Below are positions 1-11,241 of a stretch of DNA of 64,000 nucleotides, in pieces. Below the pieces are notes generated by a model that saw only the letters and a list, made by a program, of their open reading frames with translations, was not told where the DNA came from and did not search any database. The position numbers and the translations under genes were made by a program. Source of the DNA: Tetragonia tetragonoides (Eukaryota; Streptophyta; Magnoliopsida; Caryophyllales; Aizoaceae); the NCBI GenBank assembly GCA_038025085.1, contig CM076146.1:11966001-12030000 (forward strand), written 5' to 3'. Each line of letters begins with the position of its first letter. The stretch's first letter is position 1.

Positions 1-256
1 AGGGTTGACTCATGGGTTTGGGTTCCCTTTCAGGCCCTTAGGTTCAAAGAGGCATATTTCTCAGTTTTGGACCCCAATTGAATTGAGTCCAACTGGTTTG
101 GATCACTTGTACAAAAAGCTTCCACTGGCTAATTCAAATGAACTGGGCTAATTATCAGAGCAATTATTCTCGCAACCCAAGTTCGAGCAAAATCCAATCC
201 TTTCATCATCGGGTTTTTACGGGGACTTATTATAGACACAATTTTTGGTGTCTACA
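1..256 (-). repeat. 3' LTR of the Tat element, partial
   Basis: This matches 16182-16437 nearly throughout. In element orientation the LTR begins at base 256 with TGTAGACACC and runs left out of the window. Only the first 256 bases of an LTR of about 1.6 kb are visible. Confidence 0.88.
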
Positions 257-267
257 AAAGCCCCTAC
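257..267 (-). other. Polypurine tract of the Tat element
   Basis: On the minus strand GTAGGGGCTTT lies immediately before the LTR start TGTAGACACC. Its position and purine-rich core fit the plus-strand priming site of Tat elements. Confidence 0.6.
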
Positions 268-369
268 TTTGGCCGAGCTCGAATAGAGAGAAGGTCAAAG
301 TATTCCTGTGCCAATACCTGCAATAAAACAGGAAAACTGAGTGAGGTGACAATCAGTGAAAGATAAACA

Positions 370-1065
370 ATCATTAATTTTCCGGTTTATTCGACCGAGA
401 GTTTGACCCTATGTTGTAGGTCAGACAATAAATGTCCTCCGATTTTCAGTCGAAGGGGACCCTATGCTGTAGCTTACACAATAAACGTCCTCCGATTTTC
501 AGTCGAAGGGGACCTTATGCTGTAGGTTACACAATAAACGTTCTCCAATTTTCAGTCGAAGGAGACCTTATGCTGTAGGTTACACACTAAAACGTCCTCC
601 GATTTTCAATCGAAGGGGACCTTATGCTGTAGGTTACACAATAAAACATTTTATTAGAGATAAGATAAGAGATAAAAATCCTATGATTTTCAGTCGAAGG
701 GTGACCCTATGCTGTAGGTCAAACAATAAACATCCTTCGATTTTCAGTCGAAGGGGAACCCTATGCTGTAGGTTACACAATAAAAATATTTCGTTAGAAA
801 TAATATAAGAGATAAGAAATCTTTCGATTTTTGGTCGAAAGGTGACCCTATGCTGTAGGTCAAACAATAAACGTCCTTCGATTTTCAGTCGAAGGGGAAC
901 CCTATGCTGTACGTTACACAATAAAAATATTTCATTAGAAATAATATAAGAGATAAGAAAATTTTCAGTCAAAAGGTGACCCTATGCTGTAGGTCAAACA
1001 ATAAACGTCCTTCGATTTTCAGTCGAAGGGGAATACAAAGCTGCAGGTTACACAATAAATATATT
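370..1065. repeat. Minisatellite inside the Tat 3' region
   Basis: About ten imperfect tandem copies of a roughly 55-65 bp unit. Each contains GATTTTCAGTCGAAGG, then CCTATGCTGTAGGT and ACACAATAAA. Later copies alternate with a longer unit containing TTAGAAATAATATAAGAGATA. The minus-strand open frame across it is a by-product of the repetition. Tandem arrays near the 3' LTR are a described trait of Retand-type Tat elements. Confidence 0.85.
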
Positions 1066-1274
1066 TCGTTAGAAATAATAAGTAGTAAAGGGTAGTAAAA
1101 TGTTGCTCAGACCTTAGGTCGGGTTTGAGCCCATGCAACTTGGCCAAGTATAAATGTGCAAACCTGTGGGTTTAAAGTAGTCCTGTTTTTCATAACTGAC
1201 TTTGGCGCGCAAATAACTGCTATGGACCTCGTGTGGGGCCCACTGATTTTGAACCAATGTCCCAAAGATACGTC

Positions 1275-1446
1275 AAGGGTGAGAAAGTGGGCCAGGCGGT
1301 CAAACCGCCACGTCAAGCAGTTAAACCGCTACGTGGAGCGGTCTAGCCGCTGGCTGGAGCTGCTACGTCGCGTGGCTTGCGGTCTGACCGTCCACGTGGC
1401 GGTTTCACCGGCCACTAGGTCATTTGTGCGGTTCTGCCATAAAAGG
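1275..1446 (+). promoter_or_regulatory. GCGG/CCGC array and TATA-like box before antisense gene 1
   Basis: Short inverted motifs of the form GCGG-N-CCGC (for example AGCGGTCTAGCCGCT) are repeated from 1290 to 1425, followed by CCATAAAAGG at 1437-1446. The same arrangement precedes antisense gene 2 (5150-5397) and occurs in the LTR (15905-16085). That it is a promoter is inferred from this shared layout. Confidence 0.5.
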
Positions 1447-1589
1447 AGAAGGGGGTGGCCGAAATGGGTCATCTTCCCAATTCGAGCTCTCTGTTTCTCT
1501 CTCCTCCATTTTTGCTCAAGCTTTTCAACCTCAATAAAAGCCCCTAGCTCCAAATCTTGAGGTTTTCTTGCTCAAATTCTTAGTAGAAC

Positions 1590-4500
1590 TTGATTTTGCT
1601 AGTTGTTCTTGTGTTTTTGAGTGTCAACTCAAAATTGTGTGAATTTGTGAGTTTTGTGAGTTTCACTCAAATTTCAAAAGCTCCATTTTTTGCTCTTCAT
1701 CCATGGCCTCCTAAGCTTAAAGGAGGTAGGAAAAGGAAGGGGCAAGAGGTTGTTGTTCATGAGACCCCGAATTTTTTAACTCGGGTTTTTGTTTCCGGTA
1801 TTCCCCATCACCGGGTGGGTGAGAGCCGGTTAGTCCAGGATGATTTCACTCGCAGTGATTTCCATCCTACCGATCGTTGGGAGCCCAACGATCTTGTTTT
1901 CAAGAGGAAGGATCATTTGGTTACCTTTGGTACCAAATATCGGGTATGTCATCATTTCTTGTTCTCGCTCTTTTACACTTAGAAAACCATGTGTAGGCGA
2001 ACATAGAATTTCTAGGTTGAGAACTTTAGTGTAGTTAAATGTGGAAAACCAATTTGCGTGAAATTGTTTTTCTGGTTAATTTGCGAATTCCCTCAGGATT
2101 CTTGAATTTATGTGCATGTGAAGAATGAATTTGTGTGAAATTCATCTTTAATTTGTGGAAAATAAATGTGTATGAAATTTACTCTCGTTGCAATCATATT
2201 TTCATTGAAAATAAACTTGAATGGAGTTTACTTTAAAACTTACTCTCGTCATGTTGGCTTAGCTAAAATGCTAAATTTTACGATTTGTAAAAATTTAGGG
2301 CTAAACTGGAGACTGGTAGTTGTTACTAGGATCACCTAGCTAATTTTCTTTGCGCTCTTTTTTTTTGTGCTGTTTTAGGATGTCGAGACGGCCATGCGGG
2401 GTTACGGTAGCCTCTCGGGCATCGAGAAGGCCCATAGGTACGTGACTCCTTCGGTGGATGCTATTGTGGTGCGTTGTGGCTTCATTCACTTTTTAGCGGC
2501 CATGGCTTCTGCCGAGCGCTCCGATCGCCTATTGGTTAAAGGCCTTGCGGAGCGGTACTGGGATACTACCAGTACCTTTCATTTTCCTATGGGTGAGATT
2601 ATGATCACCCCTTTCGAGTTTGGTCTCATTTCCAGGCTCCCTTGCACCGGTACTCCTGTTACTTATGGAGATGTGAGCCGGGAGGTTATGGTGGAGATGT
2701 TTGGTCTCTTTGGGATCAACTGGGATGGTAGGGAGTATGGTCGGACTGACGTCATGGTCCAGTTCTTGACCAACCCGAGGAAGCTGAAGAAGATCACAGC
2801 GGAGCAGCACACCCGCCTTTTCTTGGCCCTTGTGCTAGCTTGTTCCGTCTTTTCGGATAAAGCTAGTAGGTATCATGTTCGCTATTTCCCGTGCCTGCGG
2901 GATTTGGATAAAGTTACGGAGTACAACTGGGGTCTTCCCGCATACTCTTGTTATCTACAGTGTTTGAGGCAGTCCAGTCGCCTCAGTGGAGAGGAGGGCG
3001 CATCTCGCGTCTCCTTAGTCGGTTATTGGAAGGTTATGGAGGTAATTTCCTTTTACCCTTTTTGTACTTTGTGTTTCGGCTCTTTATTAATAACTTGTGC
3101 CTAATCCGTATACTTTGCATGTCTTAGATTTGGTTTTATGAGCATTTTCCCGACCTTGCCCCTCTTCTCGAGAAAGGGGATTTGTCCTTTCCAGCGATGC
3201 AGACCTGGAGGGGACGGGCTTCTTGCCCATTTACTACACTGCACGCCCTTAGGGAGGCGATATATCCCTTGACCGCTAAGGATTTAAGCAACTTTCCTTT
3301 GTGCTTCTTTGGTCCTTTTATTCTTACTTTTGCAGGTTGACTGGTTTCCCTGGACGGAGTACCTCCCGGGCCTAATCGGATAGATTCTTGGGTACTCGGA
3401 TGTACGACCAGAGCAGGATCCTTATTGAGGGTCCATTTGGTTTTAAGTGGTTCTTGGGGGAAAGACTGATTAGGCAAACTTTTCCCGACCTTCCGGCTCC
3501 GAGGGTTCCTTTGGATCCTCTGGATTCTATGCTTTATGTTCGTCACCTTACCGTGGAGCAGGTGAAGGCGGCCACCATTGGGGCGAATGCCCTTGAGTAT
3601 TTGCTTCCAGCTGATCCTGAGGTGGATCTCATGGTGGCTTATACTGATTTCGTTGAGGCGCGGTTATGCCCCAACTGCTCTACCGATCCGTTGAGTGATG
3701 TACATTTTTTTCTTAACTTCTTTTGCAAATTTAGAAATGTGTCTAACATTCTTAAATCTTGGTAGAGTGCTTCGAGCTCTTCGGCTGTTTCTGCTCCGCG
3801 TCCTACTCCTCCTACTTTGTCGGTGAGCTATATAGGAGCGGACGGGTCTCCTTAGGTTATACAAGTTCCTGAGTTTTGTGGTCCTGATGAGGAGGTTAAG
3901 GGATTGCCTCTACCTGCTGGCTGTAGGGGGGTAAGTGAGAATTCATTGTTATTTGCAATGTTTCCTTTGTATTTATGCTAATTCTTTTTCTTATGTGCAC
4001 AGTTGGATGCTGCTGAGACACGAAAGGTCTTTAGGGGTATGCATGACCTTATGACTTGGATATCCAGGTTCGCGTCTCGGAGTGTATGCACGAGTCGTCG
4101 GTCCGACGTTCGAGAGGTATGTTCATTTCAAGTAATAATGCTTGATTCTAATTTTTGGTAGCTTTCTAAACTGGAGCTTATTTTCGCAGCCTGTTCCCAT
4201 GGTGAGGCCTCCTAGGCCTTCAGTTGTTCGTACTTCGGAGTTGGTGTCTACACCACAGCGTCCTCCTCCCAGACAGGAGAGTGTAGAGGTGCGTCAGGGG
4301 ACGCCTCGGGCTAGAGTGGATACGGGGAGCTCGCCCCAAGTGCCTTCTCTTCCGTAATGGCCTGCACCGCCTCCCTACATGAGGTATCCAGGCTATCATA
4401 TGCCCATGTATCCTCCACTCCCTCCGAGGGGTTTTTGGAGTCAGAAGAGTACGGAGTATGGCGGTTATCTCGGCATGTCGGAGCCACCTCGTCATTCATT

Positions 4501-4648
4501 GGATCCCTCTTACTTAGCGGGTTCATTATTTTCTTTCGACCCTAGAGCTTGGGTGATGTCTCAGCCCGGTCCTCCAGGTGCTCCACCATCGAGTGGACTC
4601 GGAGAGTCGTCTCAGGCGGGTCCGAGTACTGGCGAAGATGGCCAGTGA
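1590..4648 (+). pseudogene. Antisense gene 1: plant-mobile-domain (PMD) gene, decayed
   Basis: This multi-exon gene lies antisense to the retrotransposon. Exon 1 ends at 1943 before GTATGT. Exon 2 (2379-3041, 221 codons) holds the PMD-type core, including an IEKAHRY stretch, a hydrophobic FIHFLAAM block and the segment TFHFPMGEIMITPFEF. Exon 3 starts at 3128 with IWFYEHFPDL. The next intron seems to have lost its GT donor (GA after AAG near 3280). A stop follows at about 3381 and a frame change before the open stretch 3388-3700. Later exons (about 3766-3934, 4003-4117, 4190-4648) are low-complexity and rich in Pro and Ser. PMD proteins occur both as host genes (MAIN/MAIL) and inside plant transposons. 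The start codon is uncertain. Confidence 0.65.
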
Positions 4649-4679
4649 TATTTGCTTTAGTGCATTTCGAAATTTCGGG

Positions 4680-5045
4680 CTTTTATTAAACCTGCTAAAA
4701 ATTATTGCATTTTATTCACGCATAAACATGTCATACAAATGCACATATGTGAACTTCAATCAATTAATTTGCGAATGGAAAATCACAAATCATGACATTC
4801 GGGAATTTAGGATTCCCGAGAATTTAGCACATTTGGGGTACCCCTTCCGCTAAAATAAAAATAAAGAAAAGAAAAGTAAAATAGAAAAAGATAATTAAAG
4901 GGGAAAATATTAATAAATGAAATCAGAAAATAAAAGGAATAAAAGTGGAACTTGATAATCAAGAATGAAAATAAAAAGAAAATAAATAGAAAAGTGGCAA
5001 GAGCCAAAATTAAGGTAAGAAAAAAAATATAAGGGAAGGCTTCCA
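4680..5045. other. AT-rich spacer between antisense genes
   Basis: A- and G-rich DNA with long AAATAAAAAG-like runs. I see no gene, repeat boundary or conserved motif. Open frames here are low-complexity artefacts. Confidence 0.6.
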
Positions 5046-5084
5046 AAATCTGTCCAAGTGGGAATTAGCAAGGTAGAGCCCGGT

Positions 5085-5397
5085 CAGGCGTGGGGTCGGT
5101 TAAACCGAGGTCTCTTGCGAAAAGAGTACACCAGGCGCCTATACAGGATGACCGCTAGAGCTCCTAGCGGCTGTGCTAGAGCTCTAGCGGCTACCGCGTG
5201 GACATGCGACTATGCCGCTTGGGCTTGCGGTTTGACCGCTTGTCATAGCGGTAAAGCCGCGTGCTGGAGCGGTTTGGCCGCTTGTCCTAGCGGCTTAGCC
5301 GTCCAAGCTAGCTTCAAAGCCGCATGACCTTTTTTTTCGTCGTTTGTCTGAATTTTCTTAAATCTTCGACGAGAATCAAACCGTAGCCTCTATATAG
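5085..5397 (+). promoter_or_regulatory. LTR-like GCGG/CCGC array and TATA box before antisense gene 2
   Basis: From 5150 to 5310 the motif family TAGCGGCTNNGCCG/AGCGGTTTGGCCGCT is repeated. A TATATAG box lies at 5391-5397, 86 bases before the ATG. The stretch CCAGGCGCCTATACAGG at about 5130 matches CCAGGCGCCTATGCAGG on the minus strand of the LTR (about 16100), in the same position relative to its own GCGG array. This is homology to the LTR U3 region, so the promoter of this gene probably derives from an LTR or shares its origin. Confidence 0.6.
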
Positions 5398-5482
5398 TTT
5401 GGTCTTTTTCTCTTCTCTTCTCACCACTTGCTTTAAGCCCTTAGAGAGAGAATTCCTTGAGAGAAAATCCTTAATCTTCACA

Positions 5483-7090
5483 ATGGTGAACTTTGATGAT
5501 GCTTTTGATGCTTGGCTGGCTTCCATGACTGTAGAGGAGAGGTTAGAACTCACCCCTTTTCATCTCAATGCCTTCTTTCACCTTAAACAAGTCAAGACTC
5601 TATGGGACTTTCTTTATGCTTCAGTCGAGTTTTGGAACCCAAAATTCCATGTATTCCGTTTCGGTGCTCAGGAGATGGGTCCCTTGGTGGAGGAATTCTC
5701 CGACATAATTGGCTTTCCAACCGAAAGTCCTCCTGCCGTTCCCTACTTGGGGAATGCCTTCATGGGTGATTTCCAAAGGTACCTTGGGTTGTCTTCCCGT
5801 CAAGCGGGTCAAGTGCTTCATGGTGAGGACGTCGACCTTGCCAAGCTTGTGACTTTCTTCACTTCCAAGGACCAAGGTGCAATGGACATGAGGTACAAGA
5901 AGCGTGCCTTTGTATTTTGCCTCCTCCATCGTTATTTGATTGTTGGTGGTAATGAAGATGCTCTTATTCCCTCCGAAAAGAAGCTTACCATCAATAGGGG
6001 CGAAGCTTGCCTTCTTAGGGTGACCGATCAGATACAATGGGATAGCTCTCCTATGCACTTTGTTGTTGGAGAGACAATCCTAGCTTTAGATAGGCTCAAG
6101 AGCAATCCTCAAGAGTCCTTCACCGGGAGCCCTTTACTCCTTCAAGTAAGTATTGTGATAAAGTCTGAATCTTTGTGGATTTAACTTTATTGGGTGAAAT
6201 TCTTATCTTGTATTGACTTTTGAATTTTTCTTTTTGTTGTTTCTGTGCAGATATGGCTACAAGAGAGGCTTCACTTGCCTGAGGCTCCAATAGATACTAG
6301 GAAGTTCCTCCCTAAACACTTTCCGGCGAGGCGCCGAAAGTTCTCCGAGTCCTCTCGGGAAGAGTGGATAGCATATCTCTATTCCAATATCCAACCGGCT
6401 TGGTTCATCCCGTGGTGGTGTACCACCAAGATTGTGGGGTGTAGTGAGAACGTGCCCTTTACGAGGATTATTGGTTTGTATACTTTGACGTTCTTCTTGC
6501 CGAATCGCCTCCTCCGCCAATATGGCTTAAGGCAAAGGATCCCGAACGTGAGTTGTGAACCTCCTTGTCAAAGGCCCTTAACATCCTCCTTGGTGTCTAA
6601 TTGGGAACGGCACCGAAACCGTCGCCAAGTGTGGACTAAGCCGGTCTACCCGCATTCAAACGGGTTGTCTAGCTTTTACGAGGAGTGGATTTGGAGCGGT
6701 GACCATCAAGTCAACCAAAGGCTCCTAGAGCAAGAAAAGGAGTTGTTCAAGGCCCGCAAATATGATGAGCCAAACGATATAAGGATCACTCCAATGGATA
6801 GGCCCGCTAAACCTTCCAAGCCCCAAACTAAGGGTAAGGGAAAAGGTAAGGCAAAGGCCCAATCCATGAAAAGGAAGAATCCGGCCCATTCGGCCAAGCA
6901 AGTAATTCCAAGTAGGCCCAATGATCACGAGGCCTCTTCTAGCTATGGTAGGGAAAGGTGGGCTCCAAGAGAACGAATGGAACTTGATGAGCCTTGCGAA
7001 CCCGTACTAGAGCCCAAAGTCAAAGACAAGGAGGAGTATTCCACCTCTAATTGTCTAGCAAGTCTTGTCCTTTTTTGCTTAGCAGTATAA
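5483..7090 (+). CDS. Antisense gene 2: intact two-exon PMD/DUF7745-like gene
   Basis: Exon 1 is 5483-6145 (221 codons, from ATGGTGAACTTTG). The intron is 6146-6250, with GTAAGT donor and TGTGCAG acceptor. Exon 2 is 6251-7090. The phases match and give 500 residues without a stop. The N-terminal half has TLWDFLYASVEFWNPKFHVF and QEMGPLVEEFSDIIGFP, a pattern I recognise from plant proteins of the DUF7745/PMD-like type that often accompany Tat elements. The C-terminal part (about residues 390-440) is Lys-rich and could be a nuclear signal. It lies between pol and the 3' LTR in antisense, with its own TATA box at 5391. An intact frame beside a broken pol suggests either recent insertion or selection on this gene. 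Its biochemical role is unknown. The in-frame ATG at 5399 was rejected because it lies at the TATA box. Confidence 0.7.
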
Positions 7091-7472
7091 TTCAAATAAC
7101 GGGGTTGCATGCCCAAGTAGATGTAGCTTAGAATTGCCCTTTTATTTATTTATTTATTATTATTGTTTTTTTTTATTCGCGCTTTATTATTATTATTTTT
7201 TATTAGAGCATGTTATGGACTTTAGCCATATTAATAAAAGACTTGCTTATTTTTGCATTAATCGAATGTATCAAAACTCCCTTTAGAGATTTCTTTTGTT
7301 AAAGTGGCTGGGCCCAAGTTATATGGGTTACCTACATATCCATGCGGAATCAGGCAAATGTAGTTCGTAAAACCAAATCTTTTTTTTTTTCGGTCGTGGG
7401 TCCCACGTGGACGAGTTGACCGATTTTGACTTGGATTTGGTGCCTTAGTGGGCTCTCTCAAAGATTTAACAT
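7091..7472. other. Spacer between antisense gene 2 and integrase 3' end
   Basis: AT-rich DNA (runs of TTTATTTA and TTATTATTATT at 7140-7200) that separates two convergent coding units. It probably holds the 3' ends of both transcripts. No gene is visible. Confidence 0.6.
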
Positions 7473-8426
7473 TTATGCATAGAACCGCTTAAGTTGGTCC
7501 ATATTTGTGAGTTGGGTGAACTCGTTGCCGTCTAAGTCCATTAGCTTTGTTGCTCCACCGGATAATATTGTCTTAATAAGGTATGGGCCGACCCAATTAG
7601 GCTTGAACTTTTCCCGAGGATCGGCCACAATTGGTCTCACCTCTTTTAGGACTAAGTCTCCTTCTTTTAGTCCTCTAGCCTTGAATTGTTGATCAAAATG
7701 CCTCGCCATCCTTGCTTGGTAGACATGATCATAATGTAGGGCATTTAGTCGTCTTTTATCTAGCAAGATTAATTGGTCATACTGGGCTTGAACCCACTCT
7801 ACTTCGGGTAATTCACTTTTCAAAGCTATCCTCAAAGAGGGAATTTCTACCTCGACTGGGAGTACCGCCTCCATTCCGTATACTAAACAATAAGGTGTTG
7901 CTCCCGTTGAGGAACGAATGGTGGTTCTATATCCCCATAAGGCGAATTGTTGCTTCTCCGGCCAATCTTAGTAGTTTTCCGTCATCTTAGCTATCATTTG
8001 TTTCACGTTTTTGTTTGCGGATTCTACGGCTCCATTTTTTGTGGCCTGTAAGGTGAAGACTGGCGATGTTGAATTTTAAACTTAGTGAAAAGCTCAGCAA
8101 CATCCTTTTCGAATTGAGACCCGTGATCACTTATGATCTCGTGGGGTACCCGATATCTGGTGATGATGTTGTCATGTATGAACTTTGCCACGTGTTGCGT
8201 ACGAACGAGCTTCAACCCATTTGGTAAAGTAGTCTATCGCGACTAATATGTATTCATGGCCTGCTTTTCCTGTGGGGGTGATTTTTCCAATGATGTCAAT
8301 ACCCCATGCAGAGAACGACCATGGTGAAGTGAATGTATGTAAAGGGGTAGGTGGTCTATGTTGTAAATTAGCGTGAAATTGGCAGCGTGTGCACTTTCTC
8401 ACGTATTCGTTGGAATCTTTTTCCAT
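7473..8426 (-). pseudogene. Tat integrase, interrupted
   Basis: The frame 8426-8172 has the end of the zinc-binding domain (CTRCQFHAN) and the first catalytic region (WGIDIIGKI...AIDYFTKWVEA). The frame 8215-8024 carries IISDHGSQF with the second Asp and the run to SPYRPQK. The third catalytic region continues in another frame near 8020. The frame 7874-7473 is the C-terminal domain, from MEAVLPVEVEIPSLR to the stop (GDLVLKEVRP, NWVGPYLI). Frame changes near 8180 and a stop between 8024 and 7874 break the enzyme. In function it would insert the element's cDNA into chromosomes. It follows RNase H as in all Ty3/gypsy elements. Confidence 0.85.
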
Positions 8427-8623
8427 CGTAGTCTAATAGTATCCTTGCCTTAGGATTTTCTTAACCAAGGTGAGTCCATTCATGTGGGGACCACATACGC
8501 CATTATGTATATCGCTCATGACTTTGATGACCTAGCGTTCTTTTAAGCACAGAACACTTAACCCTTGTGGTATCTTTTTATAATGTTTGCCTTGCACATG
8601 TATGTATTGTGCGACTAGTCTTC

Positions 8624-9792
8624 TTAAGGATCTTTGTCGGTAAACCATTCTTCCTCTTCTTCCTCGTTGAGGCATACTTCAAGTGCATTACAAAAGGCGG
8701 GCTCAGTGCGCCTTTGAATGTGAATGGGCATGGAGATTACATCATCTGGAATATTTATCATAGAAGCCATCTTTGCTAAGGCATCTGCGAACTGGTTGTC
8801 ATCTCTAGGAAGGTATGTGAAATGGACATACGTGAAATATTTGGCTATCTTTTCAAGATATTCCTGGTAAGGTGCCAGGGATCGCTTTTCACTTTCCATT
8901 GTTTGGAAACTTGGTTTATGATGAGAGTTGAATCTCCATATACCTTTAGATCCTTAATTTGCAGTTCTACTGCCACTTCTAGACCAATGATGCATGCTTC
9001 ATATTCGGCGCCGTTGTTGGTTACCTCATGATCTAACTTGACGGCCATGGGAGTATGTGCGCCTTCGGGGCTGACTAATAATACTCCTACGCCATAACCC
9101 TTTTGGTTTGATGCTCCTTCAAAGTATAATTGCCAAGTGTTCTCCTCAACACTCATTATTCCTTCATCTGGAAAGTCATGTGTAGCATCTTCACTAGTAA
9201 CTGGATTTTCGGCGAGATGTTCAGAAATGGCATGTCCTTTGATCGCCTTTTGGTGTTCAAAAGTTAGATCGAATTCTGAAAGCATGACGGTCCATCTTGC
9301 TATTCTTCCACTAAGGATGGGTTTTTCGAACAAGTACTTTAACGGATTCATCCTTGACTTTATATGAACGGAATGTTGTAGCATGTAGTGTCGAAGATTC
9401 TTGGTTACAGTGACCAATGCGAGACACATTTTCTCTAGGGTGGAGTATCGTGTTTCGTATTCTAGGAATTTCTTGCTAAGGTAGTATATTGCCTTTCCGT
9501 CATTCTCCACCTTTTGGGCCAACATAACACCCATGGCGGTTTCTGTGACTGTTAGGTATAGCATAAGTGGTTTTCCCGGAATGGGCGGAACCAGTACGGG
9601 TGGTTTAGCTAAGTATTCATTAATCTTGTCGAAGGCTTGCTGGCATTGATCATCCCATGTAGATTTAGTGTCCTTTTTGAGCTTCTTGAAGATGGGCTCG
9701 CATGTAATAGTCAATTTGGATATGAATCGACTTATATATTGGAGACATCCTAGGAATCCTCTTATCTCCTTTTCATTTTTGGGAGATGGCAT
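8624..9792 (-). pseudogene. Tat RT tail and double RNase H
   Basis: The frame 9792-8845 begins with the RT C-terminus (EIRGFLGCLQYISRFI). Next is a retroviral-type RNase H relic (LMLYLTVTETAMGVMLAQ...RYSTLEKMCLALV), then a second RNase H of archaeal type (LYFEGASNQKGYGVGV, TNNGAEYEACIIGL, VYGDSTLIINQV). Here the first catalytic Asp of the usual DGAS motif reads as Glu. The frame continues at 8899-8624 with YLPRDDNQFADALAKMAS, the last catalytic Asp region. A double RNase H is an established trait of Tat elements. The frame break lies at about 8870. Confidence 0.85.
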
Positions 9793-9854
9793 ATCCCTTA
9801 TGGCTTTGATTTTGGTAGGATCGATTTCAATACCTCTTGTGCTTATGACGAATC

Positions 9855-10409
9855 CTAAGAGCTTGCCCGATGGATTAATCTCATGTTGTAATTCTGAAGC
9901 CTGTCAAAGAATTTCCTTAGAGAGGGTATATGCCCTTCTCTCTTCTTTGATTTAATGATCATATCGTCTACGTACACCTCGGCTTCCTTGTGTATCATGT
10001 CATGTAGAAGAGAAGTTGCGGTTCTTTGGTATGTTGCTCCCGCGTTCTTCAACCCGAAAGGCATGACGGTGTAGCAATAAGTCCCCCATTGGGTAGTGAA
10101 AGTGGTTTTCTCCATATCTTCTTCAGCCATTTGTATTTGGTTATACCCTGCATAGTCGTCCATGAATGATAAGAGCGCATGTCCTGCGGTATTATCCACC
10201 AATACGTCTATATGTGGCAAGGGAAAGTCGTCCTTTGGACTTGCCTTGTTCAGATCCCTAAAGTCAACACACATCCTTACTTTGCCATCCTTTTTTGGAA
10301 CGGGCACTATGTTAAAAACCCATTCTGGATATTGAGCAACCCAGATAAAACTCGCAACGAGCTGTTTTTGCACCTCCTCTTTGATTTTCAGTGCCCACTC
10401 AGGCTTCAT
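9855..10409 (-). pseudogene. Tat reverse transcriptase core
   Basis: RT palm and fingers are readable: VPVPKKDGKVRMCVDFRDLN, a LLSFMDDYAGYNQI block, TVMPFGLKNAGATYQR and the catalytic EVYVDDMIIKSK. The frame fails at about 9880, just after the thumb start RLQNYNMRL. The remainder resumes in the frame that starts at 9792. The enzyme copies element RNA into DNA. The YVDD variant is the usual one in this lineage. Confidence 0.88.
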
Positions 10410-10589
10410 TCTCCGAAGTTTCTGCTTTACTGGCTTTGAATCCGGATTGAGCGATATTGTATGCTATGCTATTTCGCGAGTTATTCCCGGCATATCTTTG
10501 TAGGACCAAGGGAAAACATCTATGTATTCTTTTAAGAGATTTATAAAGCTTTCTCGCTCTTTGGGAGTTAACGATAAGCCTATGCGCAC

Positions 10590-11135
10590 TTAGCGCGGCT
10601 CTTGATCGTTTGAAAGATTGATTAATTCTTTTTCTTCCACAATTGAAGTCTTTTGTTCATGCTCTAACAGAGCTTTAGTTACTTCTTTGGGCAATTCTTG
10701 TTCATCTTTTGAATTATTAGCTACTAAGTAATCCAAGAAGTAAGCAGAATCAGTTATTATTTCATTGATAGGGGAAACTGAAACATCAACTGAGCCATTA
10801 CTATTGGCTTTAACATCTTTAGACTTGCAAACAGAATTAAACATAGATTTGGGTGGACCACCGGACTCTACTATATTAGACTCGTCTTCGGAATCGGACT
10901 CGGTCCGATCGGAATCAGTGTCGGAGTCAGGCTTGGATCCTTCGGAGATCGTGATCTTGATCTTCTTTCCATTGGCTCCTGTCCAGCTTATAATACGTTT
11001 CTGCTTTGTGAGTTGACCCTCGTTTGGAGTGATCAACTTAGTTGGGTCAAAGTTTGCATCTTGAATTGCATTATTGACATTGTGGAGCTCTTCATCTTTT
11101 GGATGGCGATGCTCTTGTCCAACTAATAGGCCCAA
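10590..11135 (-). CDS. Tat gag-pol linker, acidic
   Basis: A 181-residue open frame lies between gag and RT. It has a basic stretch (KQKRIISWTGANGKKIKITI) and a Ser/Asp/Glu-rich run (DSDTDSDRTESDSEDESN). I find no DSG or DTG aspartic-protease signature here or at 11135-11242, where Ty3/gypsy protease is expected. Either the protease is deleted or it is too diverged for me to see. Treat this as part of the polyprotein, not a separate gene. Confidence 0.5.
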   Translation of the reverse strand: MGLLVGQEHRHPKDEELHNVNNAIQDANFDPTKLITPNEGQLTKQKRIISWTGANGKKIKITISEGSKPDSDTDSDRTESDSEDESNIVESGGPPKSMFNSVCKSKDVKANSNGSVDVSVSPINEIITDSAYFLDYLVANNSKDEQELPKEVTKALLEHEQKTSIVEEKELINLSNDQEPR

Positions 11136-11241
11136 AGCATTCTTGGGTGTGTTCTCTATCCAATAAAAATTCAGCCTCCTCCTTACAGGCGAAGGAGGAA
11201 TGAAGGTGATCCTACCTTTGTTAAGAGTGTCGGATAAGGCC

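Noticed and set aside
370..1065. Regularly spaced repeats resembling a CRISPR array
   Set aside because: Units are contiguous imperfect tandem copies without unique spacers, inside a plant retrotransposon.
3136..3546. 136-codon minus-strand ORF
   Set aside because: Antisense shadow of the PMD gene exons; no family resemblance.
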